Below, one piece after another: positions 31,150 through 40,416 of a stretch of 64,000 nt of DNA (position 1 is its first letter; the number at the start of each line of letters is the position of its first letter). The notes beneath the pieces were generated by a model. That model did not search any database, was not told the origin of the DNA, and worked only from the letters and a program-made list of their open reading frames with translations. Position numbers and translations under genes: made by a program. The DNA comes from Sphingopyxis sp. PET50 (lineage in GTDB: Bacteria; Pseudomonadota; Alphaproteobacteria; Sphingomonadales; Sphingomonadaceae), in contig NZ_CP104207.1 of NCBI RefSeq assembly GCF_025244705.1, positions 1,302,001-1,366,000 of the forward strand. Direction: 5' to 3'.

Positions 31150-32132
31150 TCGACATCGGATTGGCGCTCGCCGGCATCTGCCTGATCGCGACGGTCATGC
31201 TGCTGAGCCTCTATGTCGGCTGGGCGAAACAGCGGCTCGTCGACACGCCCAATGAGCGCAGCGCGCATATCGTCGCCACGCCGACGGGCGGCGGCATCGT
31301 GTTCCTCTCGGTATGGGTCGTCCTGCTCGCGGCGGCGGCGTGGCTGATCCCCGATCAGGTCACTGCGGCGCTGGCGCTGGGTCCAGCGGTCGTCACACTG
31401 ATGTGGCTCGGCTGGCTCGACGACCGCACGCCCCTGCCCACCTCGCTGCGCTTCGCGGTCCAATTCGGCTGCGCGGGGCTGTTTCTGCTGCTGTGGCCCT
31501 GGCCCGAACTGCCCGCGGACTGGTTTGCGCCGCTATTCGTCGTGGCTTTGCTCTATCTCGTCTATTCGGCGAATATCACCAATTTCATGGACGGCATCGA
31601 CGGTATCGTTGCGCTCCAGATGCTCGCCTTCGTCGCGGGGGCGCTGCTGATCCTGCCGCCGACGATCCTCGACCCGCCGATCCTGTTGCTCGGCGCCGCG
31701 GTGCTCGGTTTCTTCCTGTTCAACCGCCCGCCGGCGAAATTGTTCATGGGCGACAGCGGCAGTGCGCCGCTCGGGCTGTTCGCCGCCGCCGTGACGCTGG
31801 CGGTGGCGGCGTCGAACTGGCGTTTCGGGCTCGCGCTGCTGCTGCTGCAGGGGGTGTTCCTGTGCGACAGCGCGGTCACGCTGCTGCGCCGTTTCCTGCG
31901 CCGCCAGAATGTCACCCAGGCGCATAGCGAACATGCCTATCAGCACGCAAAACGCCGCTGGGGCCATGCGCGCGTCAGTTATGTTCTGTTCGCCGTAACC
32001 CTGCTGGTGCAGATCCCGGTCGCCTATGCCATCGCCTGGCTTTACCTGCCCTTCTGGACCGCCGGCATCGACCTCGTGCTGCTCGCGATCTTCGCCGCGC
32101 TCTTCCGGGCCGGAACCGCGCGCGCCGATTGA
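31146..32132 (+). CDS. polyprenyl-phosphate sugar-1-phosphate transferase (WecA/WbpL family), initiating enzyme
   Basis: A 328-residue multi-pass membrane protein of the PNPT (MraY/WecA) family. It transfers a sugar-1-phosphate from a UDP-sugar to undecaprenyl phosphate and so begins repeat-unit assembly. Diagnostic motifs are 'RSAHIVATPTGGGIVF', 'WLDDRTPLPTSLRF', 'NITNFMDGIDG' (acidic catalytic motif) and 'LFMGDSGSAPLGL', with 'HAYQHAKRRWGH' in the cytoplasmic loop. About ten hydrophobic segments are present. It overlaps the SDR gene before it. The WbpL-like pairing suggests an N-acetylated 6-deoxyhexosamine as first sugar, but that is inference. Confidence 0.9.
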   Translation: MIDIGLALAGICLIATVMLLSLYVGWAKQRLVDTPNERSAHIVATPTGGGIVFLSVWVVLLAAAAWLIPDQVTAALALGPAVVTLMWLGWLDDRTPLPTSLRFAVQFGCAGLFLLLWPWPELPADWFAPLFVVALLYLVYSANITNFMDGIDGIVALQMLAFVAGALLILPPTILDPPILLLGAAVLGFFLFNRPPAKLFMGDSGSAPLGLFAAAVTLAVAASNWRFGLALLLLQGVFLCDSAVTLLRRFLRRQNVTQAHSEHAYQHAKRRWGHARVSYVLFAVTLLVQIPVAYAIAWLYLPFWTAGIDLVLLAIFAALFRAGTARAD

Positions 32133-32214
32133 TCTTTGCGGGAAGCTTGTCCATAGACCTTCCGCCACTATCTGCGCCGAGGCGGGGTGGTCGCAACGGG
32201 AAAATGCTGACCTT

Positions 32215-33276
32215 ATGAGCGTTGCAATTCAGCCAATTACGGGCCGCCGCCAGCGTTTCGCGCTGGTCGGATGCGGCCGGATTTCGGCCAATCATTTCGC
32301 GGCGATCGAGGCGCATTCCGACCGCGCCGAGATCGTCGATGTCTGCGACGTCGATCCGGTCGCGCTCGGGTCAGCGGTCGAGCGCACCGGCGCGCGCGGC
32401 CATGCTTCGCTGACCGAAATGCTAGCCGCGACCGATGCCGACGCGGTGATCGTCACGACGCCCAGCGGCCTGCATCCGGCGCAGGTCATCGAGATCGCCG
32501 AATCCGGTCGTCATATCGTTTCGGAAAAGCCGATGGCGACACGCTGGCAGGATGGGCTGCGCATGGTCGAGGTCTGCGAGAAGGCCGGCGTCCAACTTTT
32601 CATCGTCAAGCAGAACCGGCGCAATGCGACTTTGCAACTGCTCAAGAAGGCGGTCGGCGACGGCCGGTTCGGGCGTATCTATATGATCGCGGTCAATGTG
32701 TTCTGGACGCGCCCGCAGGACTATTACGACAGCGCGGCGTGGCGCGGGACATGGGAATATGACGGCGGCGCGCTGATGAACCAGGCGAGCCATTATGTCG
32801 ATCTGCTCGACTGGCTCGGCGGCCCGATCGAGAGCCTGCACGCTTATACCGCGACGCTGGCGCGGAACATCGAGGTCGAGGATACGGCGGTGATGAACAT
32901 CCGCTGGCGTTCGGGCGCGCTGGGGTCGATGAACGTGACGATGCTGACCTATCCGAAGAACCTCGAAGGCTCGATCGCCATTCTCGGCGAGAAAGGCAGT
33001 GTGAAAATCGGCGGGACCGCACTCAACAGGATCGAAAACTGGCAGTTCGACACGCCGCACCCCGACGATGCCGAGGTCGCGGGCGCCTCCTATGACACAC
33101 CGTCAGTCTATGGCTTCGGGCACCAGCTCTATTACGACAATGTCATCGGCACGCTGGCGGGCGAATGCGATGCCGCGACCGACGGCCGCGAAGGGCTTCG
33201 GAGCCTCGAAGTGCTGATTGCCGCCTATCTGTCCGCACGCGACGGCAAGCGCGTGTCCCTGCCGCTGGATTATTGA
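32215..33276 (+). CDS. wbpB: Gfo/Idh/MocA oxidoreductase, WbpB-like UDP-GlcNAcA 3-dehydrogenase
   Basis: A 353-residue NAD-dependent oxidoreductase. It has the N-terminal Rossmann motif '[18 protein letters not shown]', '[20 protein letters not shown]', then 'FIVKQNRRN' and '[16 protein letters not shown]'. All are typical of WbpB/WlbA, which oxidise C3 of UDP-N-acetylglucosaminuronate. WbpE and WbpD homologues follow at once with overlapping ends, giving the three-step 2,3-diamino-uronate module. The start ATG at 32215 avoids a long non-homologous extension. Complete. Confidence 0.88.
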   Translation: MSVAIQPITGRRQRFALVGCGRISANHFAAIEAHSDRAEIVDVCDVDPVALGSAVERTGARGHASLTEMLAATDADAVIVTTPSGLHPAQVIEIAESGRHIVSEKPMATRWQDGLRMVEVCEKAGVQLFIVKQNRRNATLQLLKKAVGDGRFGRIYMIAVNVFWTRPQDYYDSAAWRGTWEYDGGALMNQASHYVDLLDWLGGPIESLHAYTATLARNIEVEDTAVMNIRWRSGALGSMNVTMLTYPKNLEGSIAILGEKGSVKIGGTALNRIENWQFDTPHPDDAEVAGASYDTPSVYGFGHQLYYDNVIGTLAGECDAATDGREGLRSLEVLIAAYLSARDGKRVSLPLDY

Positions 33277-33839
33277 TGGGCGTGAAGATCCACGACACCG
33301 CGATCGTCGACCCCGGCGCCGAGATCGGCGACGGCACCGCGATCTGGCACTGGGTACATGTGTGCGGCACCGCGCGGATCGGCGCGGGCTGTTCGCTCGG
33401 ACAGAATGTCTATGTCGGCAACCATGTGACGATCGGCGACAATGTCCGTATTCAGAACGGTGTGTCGGTCTATGACGCGGTGACGCTGGAGGACGATGTC
33501 TTCTGCGGTCCCGCGATGGTGTTCACCAACGTCTACAATCCGCGCGCGGCGATCCCGCGCAAGGACGAATATCGCGAGACGATCGTGCGCAAGGGCGCGA
33601 CGCTCGGCGCGAATTGCACGATCGTGTGCGGCGTGAAGATCGGTGAATATGGCTTCGTCGGTGCCGGATCGGTGATCAACCGCGACGTCGAGCCCTATGC
33701 GCTGATGGTCGGAGTGCCCGCGCGCCGGATCGGCTGGATGTGCGAATGCGGCGTCCGGCTCGAGGGCGACGGCGATGTGACCTGCGCCGCATGCGGCAAG
33801 GCCTATCGGATCGGCGACGACGAATGCGCGCCGCGATGA
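33276..33839 (+). CDS. wbpD: WbpD-like N-acetyltransferase, left-handed beta helix
   Basis: A 187-residue hexapeptide-repeat acetyltransferase. Repeats run through '[20 protein letters not shown]' and '[20 protein letters not shown]'; '[14 protein letters not shown]' is the WbpD/WlbB active-site region. The C-terminus has a small zinc-ribbon-like tail with four Cys ('CEC' and 'CAAC'), also seen in this family. It would acetylate the 3-amino group made by the WbpE-like enzyme. ATG 33276 shares a base with the wbpB stop and its own stop overlaps the next ATG. Confidence 0.88.
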   Translation: MGVKIHDTAIVDPGAEIGDGTAIWHWVHVCGTARIGAGCSLGQNVYVGNHVTIGDNVRIQNGVSVYDAVTLEDDVFCGPAMVFTNVYNPRAAIPRKDEYRETIVRKGATLGANCTIVCGVKIGEYGFVGAGSVINRDVEPYALMVGVPARRIGWMCECGVRLEGDGDVTCAACGKAYRIGDDECAPR

Positions 33840-34954
33840 GCGAAACGATCGAATTCAATGACCTGAAGGCGCAATATCGCGCGGTGAAGGACTCGGTCGA
33901 TGCGCGCATTCAGGCGGTGCTCGACCATGGCCAATATATCATGGGGCCCGAGGTCGCCGAGCTGGAGGCGAAGCTCGCCGCCTATACCGGCGCGAAACAT
34001 TGCATCGGCGTGGCATCGGGGACCGAGGCGCTGCTGATCGCGCTGATGGCGCTCGATATCGGGAGCGGCGACGAGGTCGTCACCACCTCGGCCACCTTCG
34101 TCGCGACGGTCGAGGTGATCGCGCTGCTCGGCGCGACGCCGGTGTTCGTCGACATCGACCCGGCGACCTCGACCATCGACCCGCAGGCGGTAAAGGCAGC
34201 GATTTCCGGCAAGACCCGCGCGATCATTCCCGTCTCGCTCTATGGCCAGTGCGCCGACATGGACGCGATCAACGCGATCGCCGCGCCGTACGGCGTCGCG
34301 GTGATCGAGGATGGCGCACAGAGCTTCGGTGCAACCTACAAGGGGCGGCGCAGCGGCAACCAGTCGCTGGTCGGCTGCACCAGCTTTTTCCCGGCCAAGC
34401 CGCTCGGCTGTTATGGCGACGGCGGCGCGATCTTCACCGGCGACGACGGTCTGGCGCAGGCGTGCCGCGAAATCCGCGTCCACGGCCAGTCGAAGCGCTT
34501 TCATCACACGCGCATCGGCGTCGGCGGGCGGCTCGACACGATCCAGGCGGCGGTGCTGCTCGCCAAGCTCGAAGTCTTCGACGACGAAATCGTGCGACGC
34601 CAAGCGCTCGGTGCTCGCTATCTGACGGCTTTCGCAGGGCATAACGCGCTCGAACTGCCGATGATCGCCGAGGATCGAACGAGTGTCTGGGGTTATTTTG
34701 CCGTGAAATCGCCGAACCGCGCCGCGATCCTCGATGCGCTGAAGGTGGCTAGGCGTGCCGACCGGAGTCCATTATCCCGAGCCGATGCACGTCCAGCTGA
34801 GCTTATCGGGACACATGCCGTGTCGCGGGCAGCATGGCCGAAACCGATCGCTGGGCAGCACAGGTGTTCAGCCTGCCGATGCACGCCTATCTGGCCGACG
34901 CAGTGCAGGACCGCGTCATCGCCGCCGTGCTGGCCGGGGCTGAGCGCGGCCTAG
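33836..34954 (+). CDS. wbpE: WbpE-like DegT/DnrJ/EryC1/StrS aminotransferase (three frameshifts, net zero)
   Basis: A PLP-dependent sugar aminotransferase that would put an amino group on C3 of the 3-keto-uronate. Motifs are '[17 protein letters not shown]', '[16 protein letters not shown]' and the PLP-Lys segment '[18 protein letters not shown]'. Three single-base insertions follow: at 34748-34754 (GCTAGGC for GCCGGC), about 34800-34805 and about 34935-34942. Undoing them gives '[14 protein letters not shown]', '[23 protein letters not shown]' and a stop at TAG 34952-34954. Total shift is +3, so the gene ends in its original frame. The repaired length is about 371 residues, normal for the family. 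Confidence 0.85.
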   Translation: MSETIEFNDLKAQYRAVKDSVDARIQAVLDHGQYIMGPEVAELEAKLAAYTGAKHCIGVASGTEALLIALMALDIGSGDEVVTTSATFVATVEVIALLGATPVFVDIDPATSTIDPQAVKAAISGKTRAIIPVSLYGQCADMDAINAIAAPYGVAVIEDGAQSFGATYKGRRSGNQSLVGCTSFFPAKPLGCYGDGGAIFTGDDGLAQACREIRVHGQSKRFHHTRIGVGGRLDTIQAAVLLAKLEVFDDEIVRRQALGARYLTAFAGHNALELPMIAEDRTSVWGYFAVKSPNRAAILDALKVARRADRSPLSRADARPAELIGTHAVSRAAWPKPIAGQHRCSACRCTPIWPTQCRTASSPPCWPGLSAA

Positions 34955-34962
34955 GGTCCGGC

Positions 34963-35655
34963 ATGGGCCGCCTTTTGAACATGCAGCTAAGCTGGCCGGC
35001 GACCCTGCTCGAGCGGGCGCGCCGCCTGTTCGAAGCGCATTGGCACCGGCTGAGCGGGCGCCGCTATTTCATCGACACCGCGGGCACGCAGGTCGAACTG
35101 CGTTTCCGCATGTGGTTTTCGCAGAAGATCCTGCGCCGCAATGCCGATGCCTATTGGCCGGTGCACCCCTCGACCCGCGTGCGCGGCGGGCGCTTTGTCG
35201 TGATCGGTCCCGAGACCTCGCCGGGCTGGAGCGTCGGCTGCGACATCGACGGGCGCGGGGGCATCCATATCGGCGATTATACGCAGGTGGCGCCGGCGGT
35301 CCGGATGCACTCGGTTCCCGATGGGCAAGAGCCCGTTGAGCCGCCCGGCGATTTCTCGATCTTTATCGGCAAATACTGCCTGCTGACGATGAACGTCACC
35401 GTCGAAGCCGGCGTGACATTGGGCGATTTCACGATCGTCGGAGCGAACAGCGTCGTCACCGACAGCTTTCCCGAAGGCTATTGCGTGATCGCCAGCAGCC
35501 CTGCGCGCATCATCAAGAGGCTCGATCCGGCGGCGTGCGAGCATTGGCGGCGCCCGAACGCCTATGTCGGCTATACGCCGCTTGGCGAAATCGCGTGTCT
35601 GCGCGCCACCGCGGTCGACGCCGCGCTTTTCGACCGCATATGGGGCGATCGCTGA
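34963..35655 (+). CDS. left-handed beta-helix acyltransferase (WbbJ/maltose O-acetyltransferase-like)
   Basis: A 230-residue acyltransferase. After a helical N-terminus the hexapeptide repeats appear: 'VVIGPETSPGWSVGCDIDG', 'GIHIGDYTQVAPAVRMHSV' with a catalytic-type His, then 'VTVEAGVTLGDFTIVGAN' and 'VIASSPARIIKRL'. It probably O-acetylates a sugar of the repeat. ATG 34963 follows nine bases after the restored stop of the aminotransferase. An apparent in-frame extension upstream is only the 3' end of the aminotransferase after its third indel. It is followed by a second gene of the same family, one base overlapping. Confidence 0.82.
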   Translation: MGRLLNMQLSWPATLLERARRLFEAHWHRLSGRRYFIDTAGTQVELRFRMWFSQKILRRNADAYWPVHPSTRVRGGRFVVIGPETSPGWSVGCDIDGRGGIHIGDYTQVAPAVRMHSVPDGQEPVEPPGDFSIFIGKYCLLTMNVTVEAGVTLGDFTIVGANSVVTDSFPEGYCVIASSPARIIKRLDPAACEHWRRPNAYVGYTPLGEIACLRATAVDAALFDRIWGDR

Positions 35656-36237
35656 TGCACGCCGTGCCCTGGAAAATCCGCTTCGCGCAGCATGTACTGG
35701 GCATCAACGGCGCGGCCTATTGGCCGATGCATCCCGACAGCCAGCTCGACTATCCGAACCGCGTCCTGCTCGGGCGCGACAGCTGGCCGGGCATCGCGCC
35801 CTTATGCTATGTCAGCGCCAATATGGGTATCGTGATCGGCGACGGGGTGACGGTCGGCCGCGAGGTCGGGCTGATCTCGGGCGACCATGATCCGACCCGA
35901 TTGACGAACTATCTCGACTCCGATCCGCAAATCATTGGCAATCATTGCATCATCGAGGACGGCTGCACGATCCTGCCCGGGGTCGAACTCGCCGAGCATA
36001 TCGTCGTGACGCGCGGCAGCGTGGTGACGCGATCCTGCCTGCAGCCCCGCGCGATCCTCGGCGGCAATCCCGCCCGCGTCGTCGGCACCCATGATCGGCT
36101 CGGCACCGGTAATCGCCGCGGATGCGCCGCACGGCTATATCCGTGCAAGCGATTTCGACAACTTCGCGCGCCGCAATCTGCGCCATCGCTATCTGGGGCG
36201 TTTCGGCGCCGCATTGGCCGCTGCCGACGGCGACTGA
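35655..36237 (+). CDS. left-handed beta-helix acyltransferase (one frameshift)
   Basis: A shorter hexapeptide-repeat acyltransferase with 'GINGAAYWPMHPDSQ', 'GIVIGDGVTVGREVGLISGDHD' and 'VELAEHIVVTRGSVVTRS'. 'ILGGNPARVVGTH' follows, typical of the end of the beta helix. The frame breaks at 36099-36105, where GCTCGGC stands for GCCGGC. After removal of one T the C-terminus reads 'DAPHGYIRASDFDNFARR' and ends at TGA 36237, three bases before the next start. The repaired length is about 193 residues. Paralogous to the neighbours at 34963 and 39706. Confidence 0.82.
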
Positions 36238-36239
36238 GC

Positions 36240-38072
36240 ATGTGCGGCTGGGGCATCCTCGTCCACCGCGACGGACGTTCCGTCGAGCGGCGGCACCTGC
36301 AGGCGATGGCCGATGCGGTCGCGCACCGCGGACCCGATGCCGAGGGGGTGATCGGACTGGGATCGGTCGGCCTCGCACATCGGCGGCTCAAGGTGATCGA
36401 CGTCCACGACCGGTCGAACCAGCCGATGCAACTCGGCGACAGCTGGCTGATCTTCAACGGCGCCATCTATAATTTCCAGGAATTGCGCGGCGAACTCGAG
36501 GTGCTGGGGCACAGTTTCCACACCCGGTCGGATACCGAGGTGCTGCTCCATGCCCTCGACGAGTGGGGCAGCGATGCCCTGCCCCGCCTCAACGGCATGT
36601 TCTCCTTCGCGTTCCACGATGCGAGGCGCGGCACCCTGCTCCTCGCGCGCGACCGGTTCGGGATCAAGCCGCTCTGCTATCATCTGTCGGGCAATCTGCT
36701 GATCGCGGGTTCGGAGGCGAAGCAATTGCTGGCGACCGGCCTCGTCGAACCGCGGCCCAATCTGTCGGCGGCGCGCATCTTCCTGGAAACCGGACGGCTC
36801 AATGTCGACGAACATACGCTATTCGCCGATATCGTGAACCTGCTTCCCGGCCATTGGCTCGAGATCGATCTCGCGAGCCATAAGGTCGAGCGGCGGCGCT
36901 GGTATGACCTTGCCGAGCGCATAGAGCCCGCACGGCCGCCTTATGCCGAGGCCGTCAGCACGATCCGCGACCTGCTCGGCGATTCGGTGCGACTGCGCCA
37001 TATCGCCAATGTTCCGCTCGGCGCGGCGCTGTCGGGCGGACTCGACAGCACGGCGATCGCGGCGCTCAGCCGCCCGCTCCTGGCCGATCCCTCGCAGCAT
37101 CCGGTGTTCACCACGTGGCACGATGCCGCGGGCCACGACGAGCGCGCGCTCGCCGCCAGCGTCGCGAACCGCTTCGGCTATCGCCATATCGAGGTGCCGG
37201 TCGACCTGCCCGGCTATTTCACGCCCGGCTGGCTTCAAACCTTCGCGCGCCTGCAGGATCAGCCGCTGCCGAGCGGCAGCCATTTCAACGAATATGCGCT
37301 GTTCGAAACGGCGCGCGGTCATGGCGTCACGGTCTTTCTCGACGGCCAGGGTTCGGACGAATATTTTGGCGGCTACGGCGAATATTGGTTCGCGGCGCAG
37401 CGCGCGGCGCTCTTGTCGGGACGGTTCGGCGAGGTCTGGACGAACCTGCGCGCGCGCAGCCTGTCGACCGGCGAACCCTTGCTGCTCACGACGCGCAAAT
37501 GGATCGCGAGCCAGCTCGGCGCCGTGCCGCGCGTCTCGGTGTTGATGGACGGCGCCTTCCCCGCCGGGATCGCGGGCACCATCGCCTCCGACAGCGAACT
37601 GCCGCGCGATTTCGAGGCACTGGTGCTGGCCGAGATCGGGCGGCTGTCGATCCCCTATCAGCTCCATTCGCAGGACCGCTTCGCAATGGCCTTCGGCGTC
37701 GAATCGCGCCTGCCCTTCCTCGATTACCGGCTCGTCGAATATGTCGCCGGCCTGCCGGTCCGCTATCGCGTCGGCGGCGGCTGGCAGAAGCGCATCTTGC
37801 GCGACGCGGTGCCCGAATTGCCCGACGCGGTGCGCTGGCGGCGGCAGAAGAACGGCTTTTCGTCGCCCGACGCCGGCTATTGGGTCGCGAACAACGGCGC
37901 GATGCGCGCAATGATCGACGATGCGCTGGGCACGCTCGCGCCGTTCGTCGATGCCGCGCTCGTAAGGCGTCGGCTGGACGGCCTCACGCCGACGGCGGGC
38001 GATTACGACCAGGCGATGTTCCGCCTGATCAGCCTCGCCGCCTGGGTCAGGGCTTTCGATGTCCGGCTGTGA
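36240..38072 (+). CDS. asnB: AsnB-type glutamine-dependent asparagine synthetase/amidotransferase
   Basis: A 610-residue class II glutamine amidotransferase. The N-terminal Cys2 nucleophile is in 'MCGWGILVHRDG'; 'AHRGPDAEG' and 'FNGAIYNFQELR' complete the glutaminase domain. The synthetase domain carries the PP-loop 'ALSGGLDSTAIAAL' near residue 265 and 'VFLDGQGSDEYFGGYGEYWF'. In polysaccharide loci such proteins are thought to amidate uronic acid carboxylates, not to make free asparagine; the uronate-synthesis genes nearby support that. It starts three bases after the acyltransferase stop. Complete. The exact amide acceptor is unknown. Confidence 0.88.
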   Translation: MCGWGILVHRDGRSVERRHLQAMADAVAHRGPDAEGVIGLGSVGLAHRRLKVIDVHDRSNQPMQLGDSWLIFNGAIYNFQELRGELEVLGHSFHTRSDTEVLLHALDEWGSDALPRLNGMFSFAFHDARRGTLLLARDRFGIKPLCYHLSGNLLIAGSEAKQLLATGLVEPRPNLSAARIFLETGRLNVDEHTLFADIVNLLPGHWLEIDLASHKVERRRWYDLAERIEPARPPYAEAVSTIRDLLGDSVRLRHIANVPLGAALSGGLDSTAIAALSRPLLADPSQHPVFTTWHDAAGHDERALAASVANRFGYRHIEVPVDLPGYFTPGWLQTFARLQDQPLPSGSHFNEYALFETARGHGVTVFLDGQGSDEYFGGYGEYWFAAQRAALLSGRFGEVWTNLRARSLSTGEPLLLTTRKWIASQLGAVPRVSVLMDGAFPAGIAGTIASDSELPRDFEALVLAEIGRLSIPYQLHSQDRFAMAFGVESRLPFLDYRLVEYVAGLPVRYRVGGGWQKRILRDAVPELPDAVRWRRQKNGFSSPDAGYWVANNGAMRAMIDDALGTLAPFVDAALVRRRLDGLTPTAGDYDQAMFRLISLAAWVRAFDVRL

Positions 38073-38399
38073 TCCCGTGCCCAATTCGGTCTTTGCGAGC
38101 GCCCCGATATCGGTATATCGCCCCCGGGTCGCGGTCGTCTTCAACGATCCGGGCTGGCCGATATGGTGGAAACGGTGCTGTTGCAGTCATGATCACGATC
38201 GTCGACCATCCGGACGCCCGCCATTTCCATCTTCCTTGCGACGATCCCGAGATCGAGCTCCGCCGCACGCGCCCCGGTTGCGAGTTCGCCGCGCGGCGTT
38301 GAATCGGGCCATGTTTCCCGGGTGCCACGCCACCCGGAACAGAGCCCGTCCTTCAGCGTGGCGGGACTCGACCGCTTCGCCGCGACCCGGGTGTAGACA
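38073..38399. other. 327-base gap without a recognised gene
   Basis: No convincing coding sequence was found. A small frame from ATG 38190 ('MITIVDHPDARHFHLPCDD') reaches a stop at 38302 but matches nothing I know. An imperfect inverted repeat lies at 38315-38339 (left arm TTCCCGGGTG, right arm CACCCGGAA) with no following T-run, so it is not a clear intrinsic terminator. The gap is unusual in an otherwise overlapping gene string and may hold a promoter for the Wzx-to-FkbM part. Confidence 0.4.
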
Positions 38400-39709
38400 T
38401 TGAAATTCCTGCTCGACCGCCTCTTTCACCTGCCGCGCATCCGGTTCGTGCGCAATTTCGCCACGCTCTCGCTGGGGCAAGGCATTTCGGCGCTGGTTCC
38501 GATCCTCGCCGCGCCGATATTGGGGCGTCTCTACCTGCCCGCCGATTATGGCATATTGGGCAGCTATATGGCGCTCGGCGTTGTACTCGGAACGCTAAGC
38601 AACCTTCAGTATTTCAAGGGAATCATCGTCGACAAGCACGACGAGGAGGCCGCTGCCACGCTCGCGCTCGCGTTGCGCGTCGCCTTCGGCACATCGGCGC
38701 TGGTCCTCGTTGGGGTCGCGCTGGCCTATCTGCTGCTGCCGGGTGGCTCGGCCATCGACGCGCTGTGGCCCTGGCTATGGTTCCTGCCCTTGACCGTGCT
38801 GGTGTCGGGCAATGCCACGACGCTGCAGGCCCTTGCCAACCGCGAGAACCGCTATCGCTTCATGAGCCGCTACCAGATCGTCAATATCGTCATCACGGTT
38901 TCGGCATCGATCCTCTTCGGCTTTCTGAAATGGGGCTCGACCGGCTTGATGGCCGCCTATTTCATGGGCCAGATCGGCGCCTTCGCCTATCTGGTCAACG
39001 GCAATCGCGCCGCGCTGCGGACCGCGCGCGCGACCTCCCCGGGCAGCGCCGCGCCGCCGCGATCCGCCACCGCAAGTTCGCGATCTGGTCGACGCCGACG
39101 TCGGTCGTCGAACAGGCCGCGATGATGGCGCCGGTCTATGTGCTGGGGCTTCAGGCGGGGATGCTCGCGCTGGTCGGCCATTTCAACCGCGCACGCGGCT
39201 TGCTGGCGATGCCGGTCCAGCTCTTCGCGCAGGCGATCGGACAGGTCTTCTTCCGCCGCGGCGCGGAGGAGATCGGCCATTATGGCAGTTGCAGCCATTT
39301 GTTCGTCCGGCTGGCGATCGGGCTGACCGCGATCGGCATTCCCCTCTTCACCCTGCTCTATTTGATCGCGCCGACGCTGTTCGTGTTCGTCCTCGGGCCG
39401 AACTGGCACGAAACGGGCGAGGTCGCCCGCATATTGGCACCGGTGATCGGGCTTCAGTTCATCACCATGCCGCTGACCAAGATCCTGTGGCTGCATGGTT
39501 ATCAGCGTCTGGATTTCTGGATGTCGTCCTTTTTCGCCGCGACGACCGCCGGCGCGACCGCGCTCAGCATCTGGCTGCACGCCGAGCCGATCGGGGCGAT
39601 CATCGCCTATGCGGTGGCGCAGGGCCTCATGTACGTCACATTCCTTGGCACGGCCTTTCTGATCGCCTACCGCCATCGCAGGACATCGAGGGAATCCGCA
39701 GCGACATGA
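38400..39709 (+). CDS. Wzx-like flippase, polysaccharide transport (PST/MVF) family (one frameshift)
   Basis: A polytopic membrane protein of about 435 residues that would flip the lipid-linked repeat unit to the periplasm. The start is TTG 38400 ('MKFLLDRLFHLPRIRFVRN'), then 'LGQGISALVPILAAPILGRLY', a typical PST N-terminus. At least ten hydrophobic segments follow. The frame changes between about 39015 and 39060. Removing TG at 39016-39017 from GCTGCGG would give 'RAAPDRARDLPGQRR' and join the two halves, with the second half reading 'FAIWSTPTSVVEQAAMMAPVYVL'. Its stop overlaps the acyltransferase start (ATGA). Confidence 0.82.
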
Positions 39710-40413
39710 TTGAAGGGCAAAGCCCCACCGACCGGCTGAACGAGCAAGTGGGGGCGACATCGCTGTTGCGCGCGACGCGCTTCCTGCCGCGCTGGCTCGC
39801 GCTGCGTGCGATGGCGAAAAATCATCCGGCGTGGCGGGTTCAGCGCGAAACCGTAGGCTATGCGGTCAGTCCGACCATCGTCCACTGGTTCGACCAGTTC
39901 GTCTTCAGCGAGGCCGACCGCGCCTATTGGCCGGTCGATCGCACCAGCAAGATCGTGAACTGGCGCAATATCCGGGTCGGGATCGATTCCGCGCCGGGCT
40001 TCATGCCCAATTGCTATATCCAGGGCATCGGGCTGATTGACATCGGCGATTATGTCTGGATCGCGCCGGGCGTCCATATCATCTCTGCCAATCACGACAT
40101 CCACGATCATCGCCAGCACAGTCCGACGAAGGTGACGATCGGGCGTCACAGCTGGCTGGGCGGCGGTGCCAAGGTCATGCCGGGGGTCGAACTCGGCCCT
40201 TTCACCATCGTCGCGGCGGGGGCTGTCGTGACACGCTCCTTTCCGGAGGGATATCAGATCCTGGCCGGGGTTCCGGCCAAGCCGGTCCGCCGCATCGAAC
40301 GCGAGCAATGTGTCGATTACAGCCGCGAGCATCGCTACCACGGCTATATTCCGGTCGAGGATTTCCCGGAATTTTCCCGCCTCGCCCTCCATTCGGAATT
40401 GCTGGACTGCTGA
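39706..40413 (+). CDS. left-handed beta-helix acyltransferase (WbbJ-like)
   Basis: A complete 235-residue acyltransferase. The helical N-terminus has 'DQFVFSEADRAYWPVDRTSK', followed by hexapeptide repeats with 'GLIDIGDYVWIAPGVHIISAN' and the catalytic-type His in 'ANHDIHDH'. 'HSWLGGGAKVMPGVELG' and 'ILAGVPAKPVRRI' close the fold. Probably acetylates or otherwise acylates a sugar of the repeat. It is the third member of this family in the locus. The ATG overlaps the Wzx stop by four bases. Confidence 0.85.
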   Translation: MIEGQSPTDRLNEQVGATSLLRATRFLPRWLALRAMAKNHPAWRVQRETVGYAVSPTIVHWFDQFVFSEADRAYWPVDRTSKIVNWRNIRVGIDSAPGFMPNCYIQGIGLIDIGDYVWIAPGVHIISANHDIHDHRQHSPTKVTIGRHSWLGGGAKVMPGVELGPFTIVAAGAVVTRSFPEGYQILAGVPAKPVRRIEREQCVDYSREHRYHGYIPVEDFPEFSRLALHSELLDC

Positions 40414-40416
40414 CCG

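Noticed and set aside
35481..38072. An apparent acyltransferase-asparagine synthetase fusion
   Set aside because: The acyltransferase leaves this frame at the 36099 indel; after repair it ends at TGA 36237, and AsnB needs its own Met-Cys start at 36240 because Cys2 is the nucleophile.
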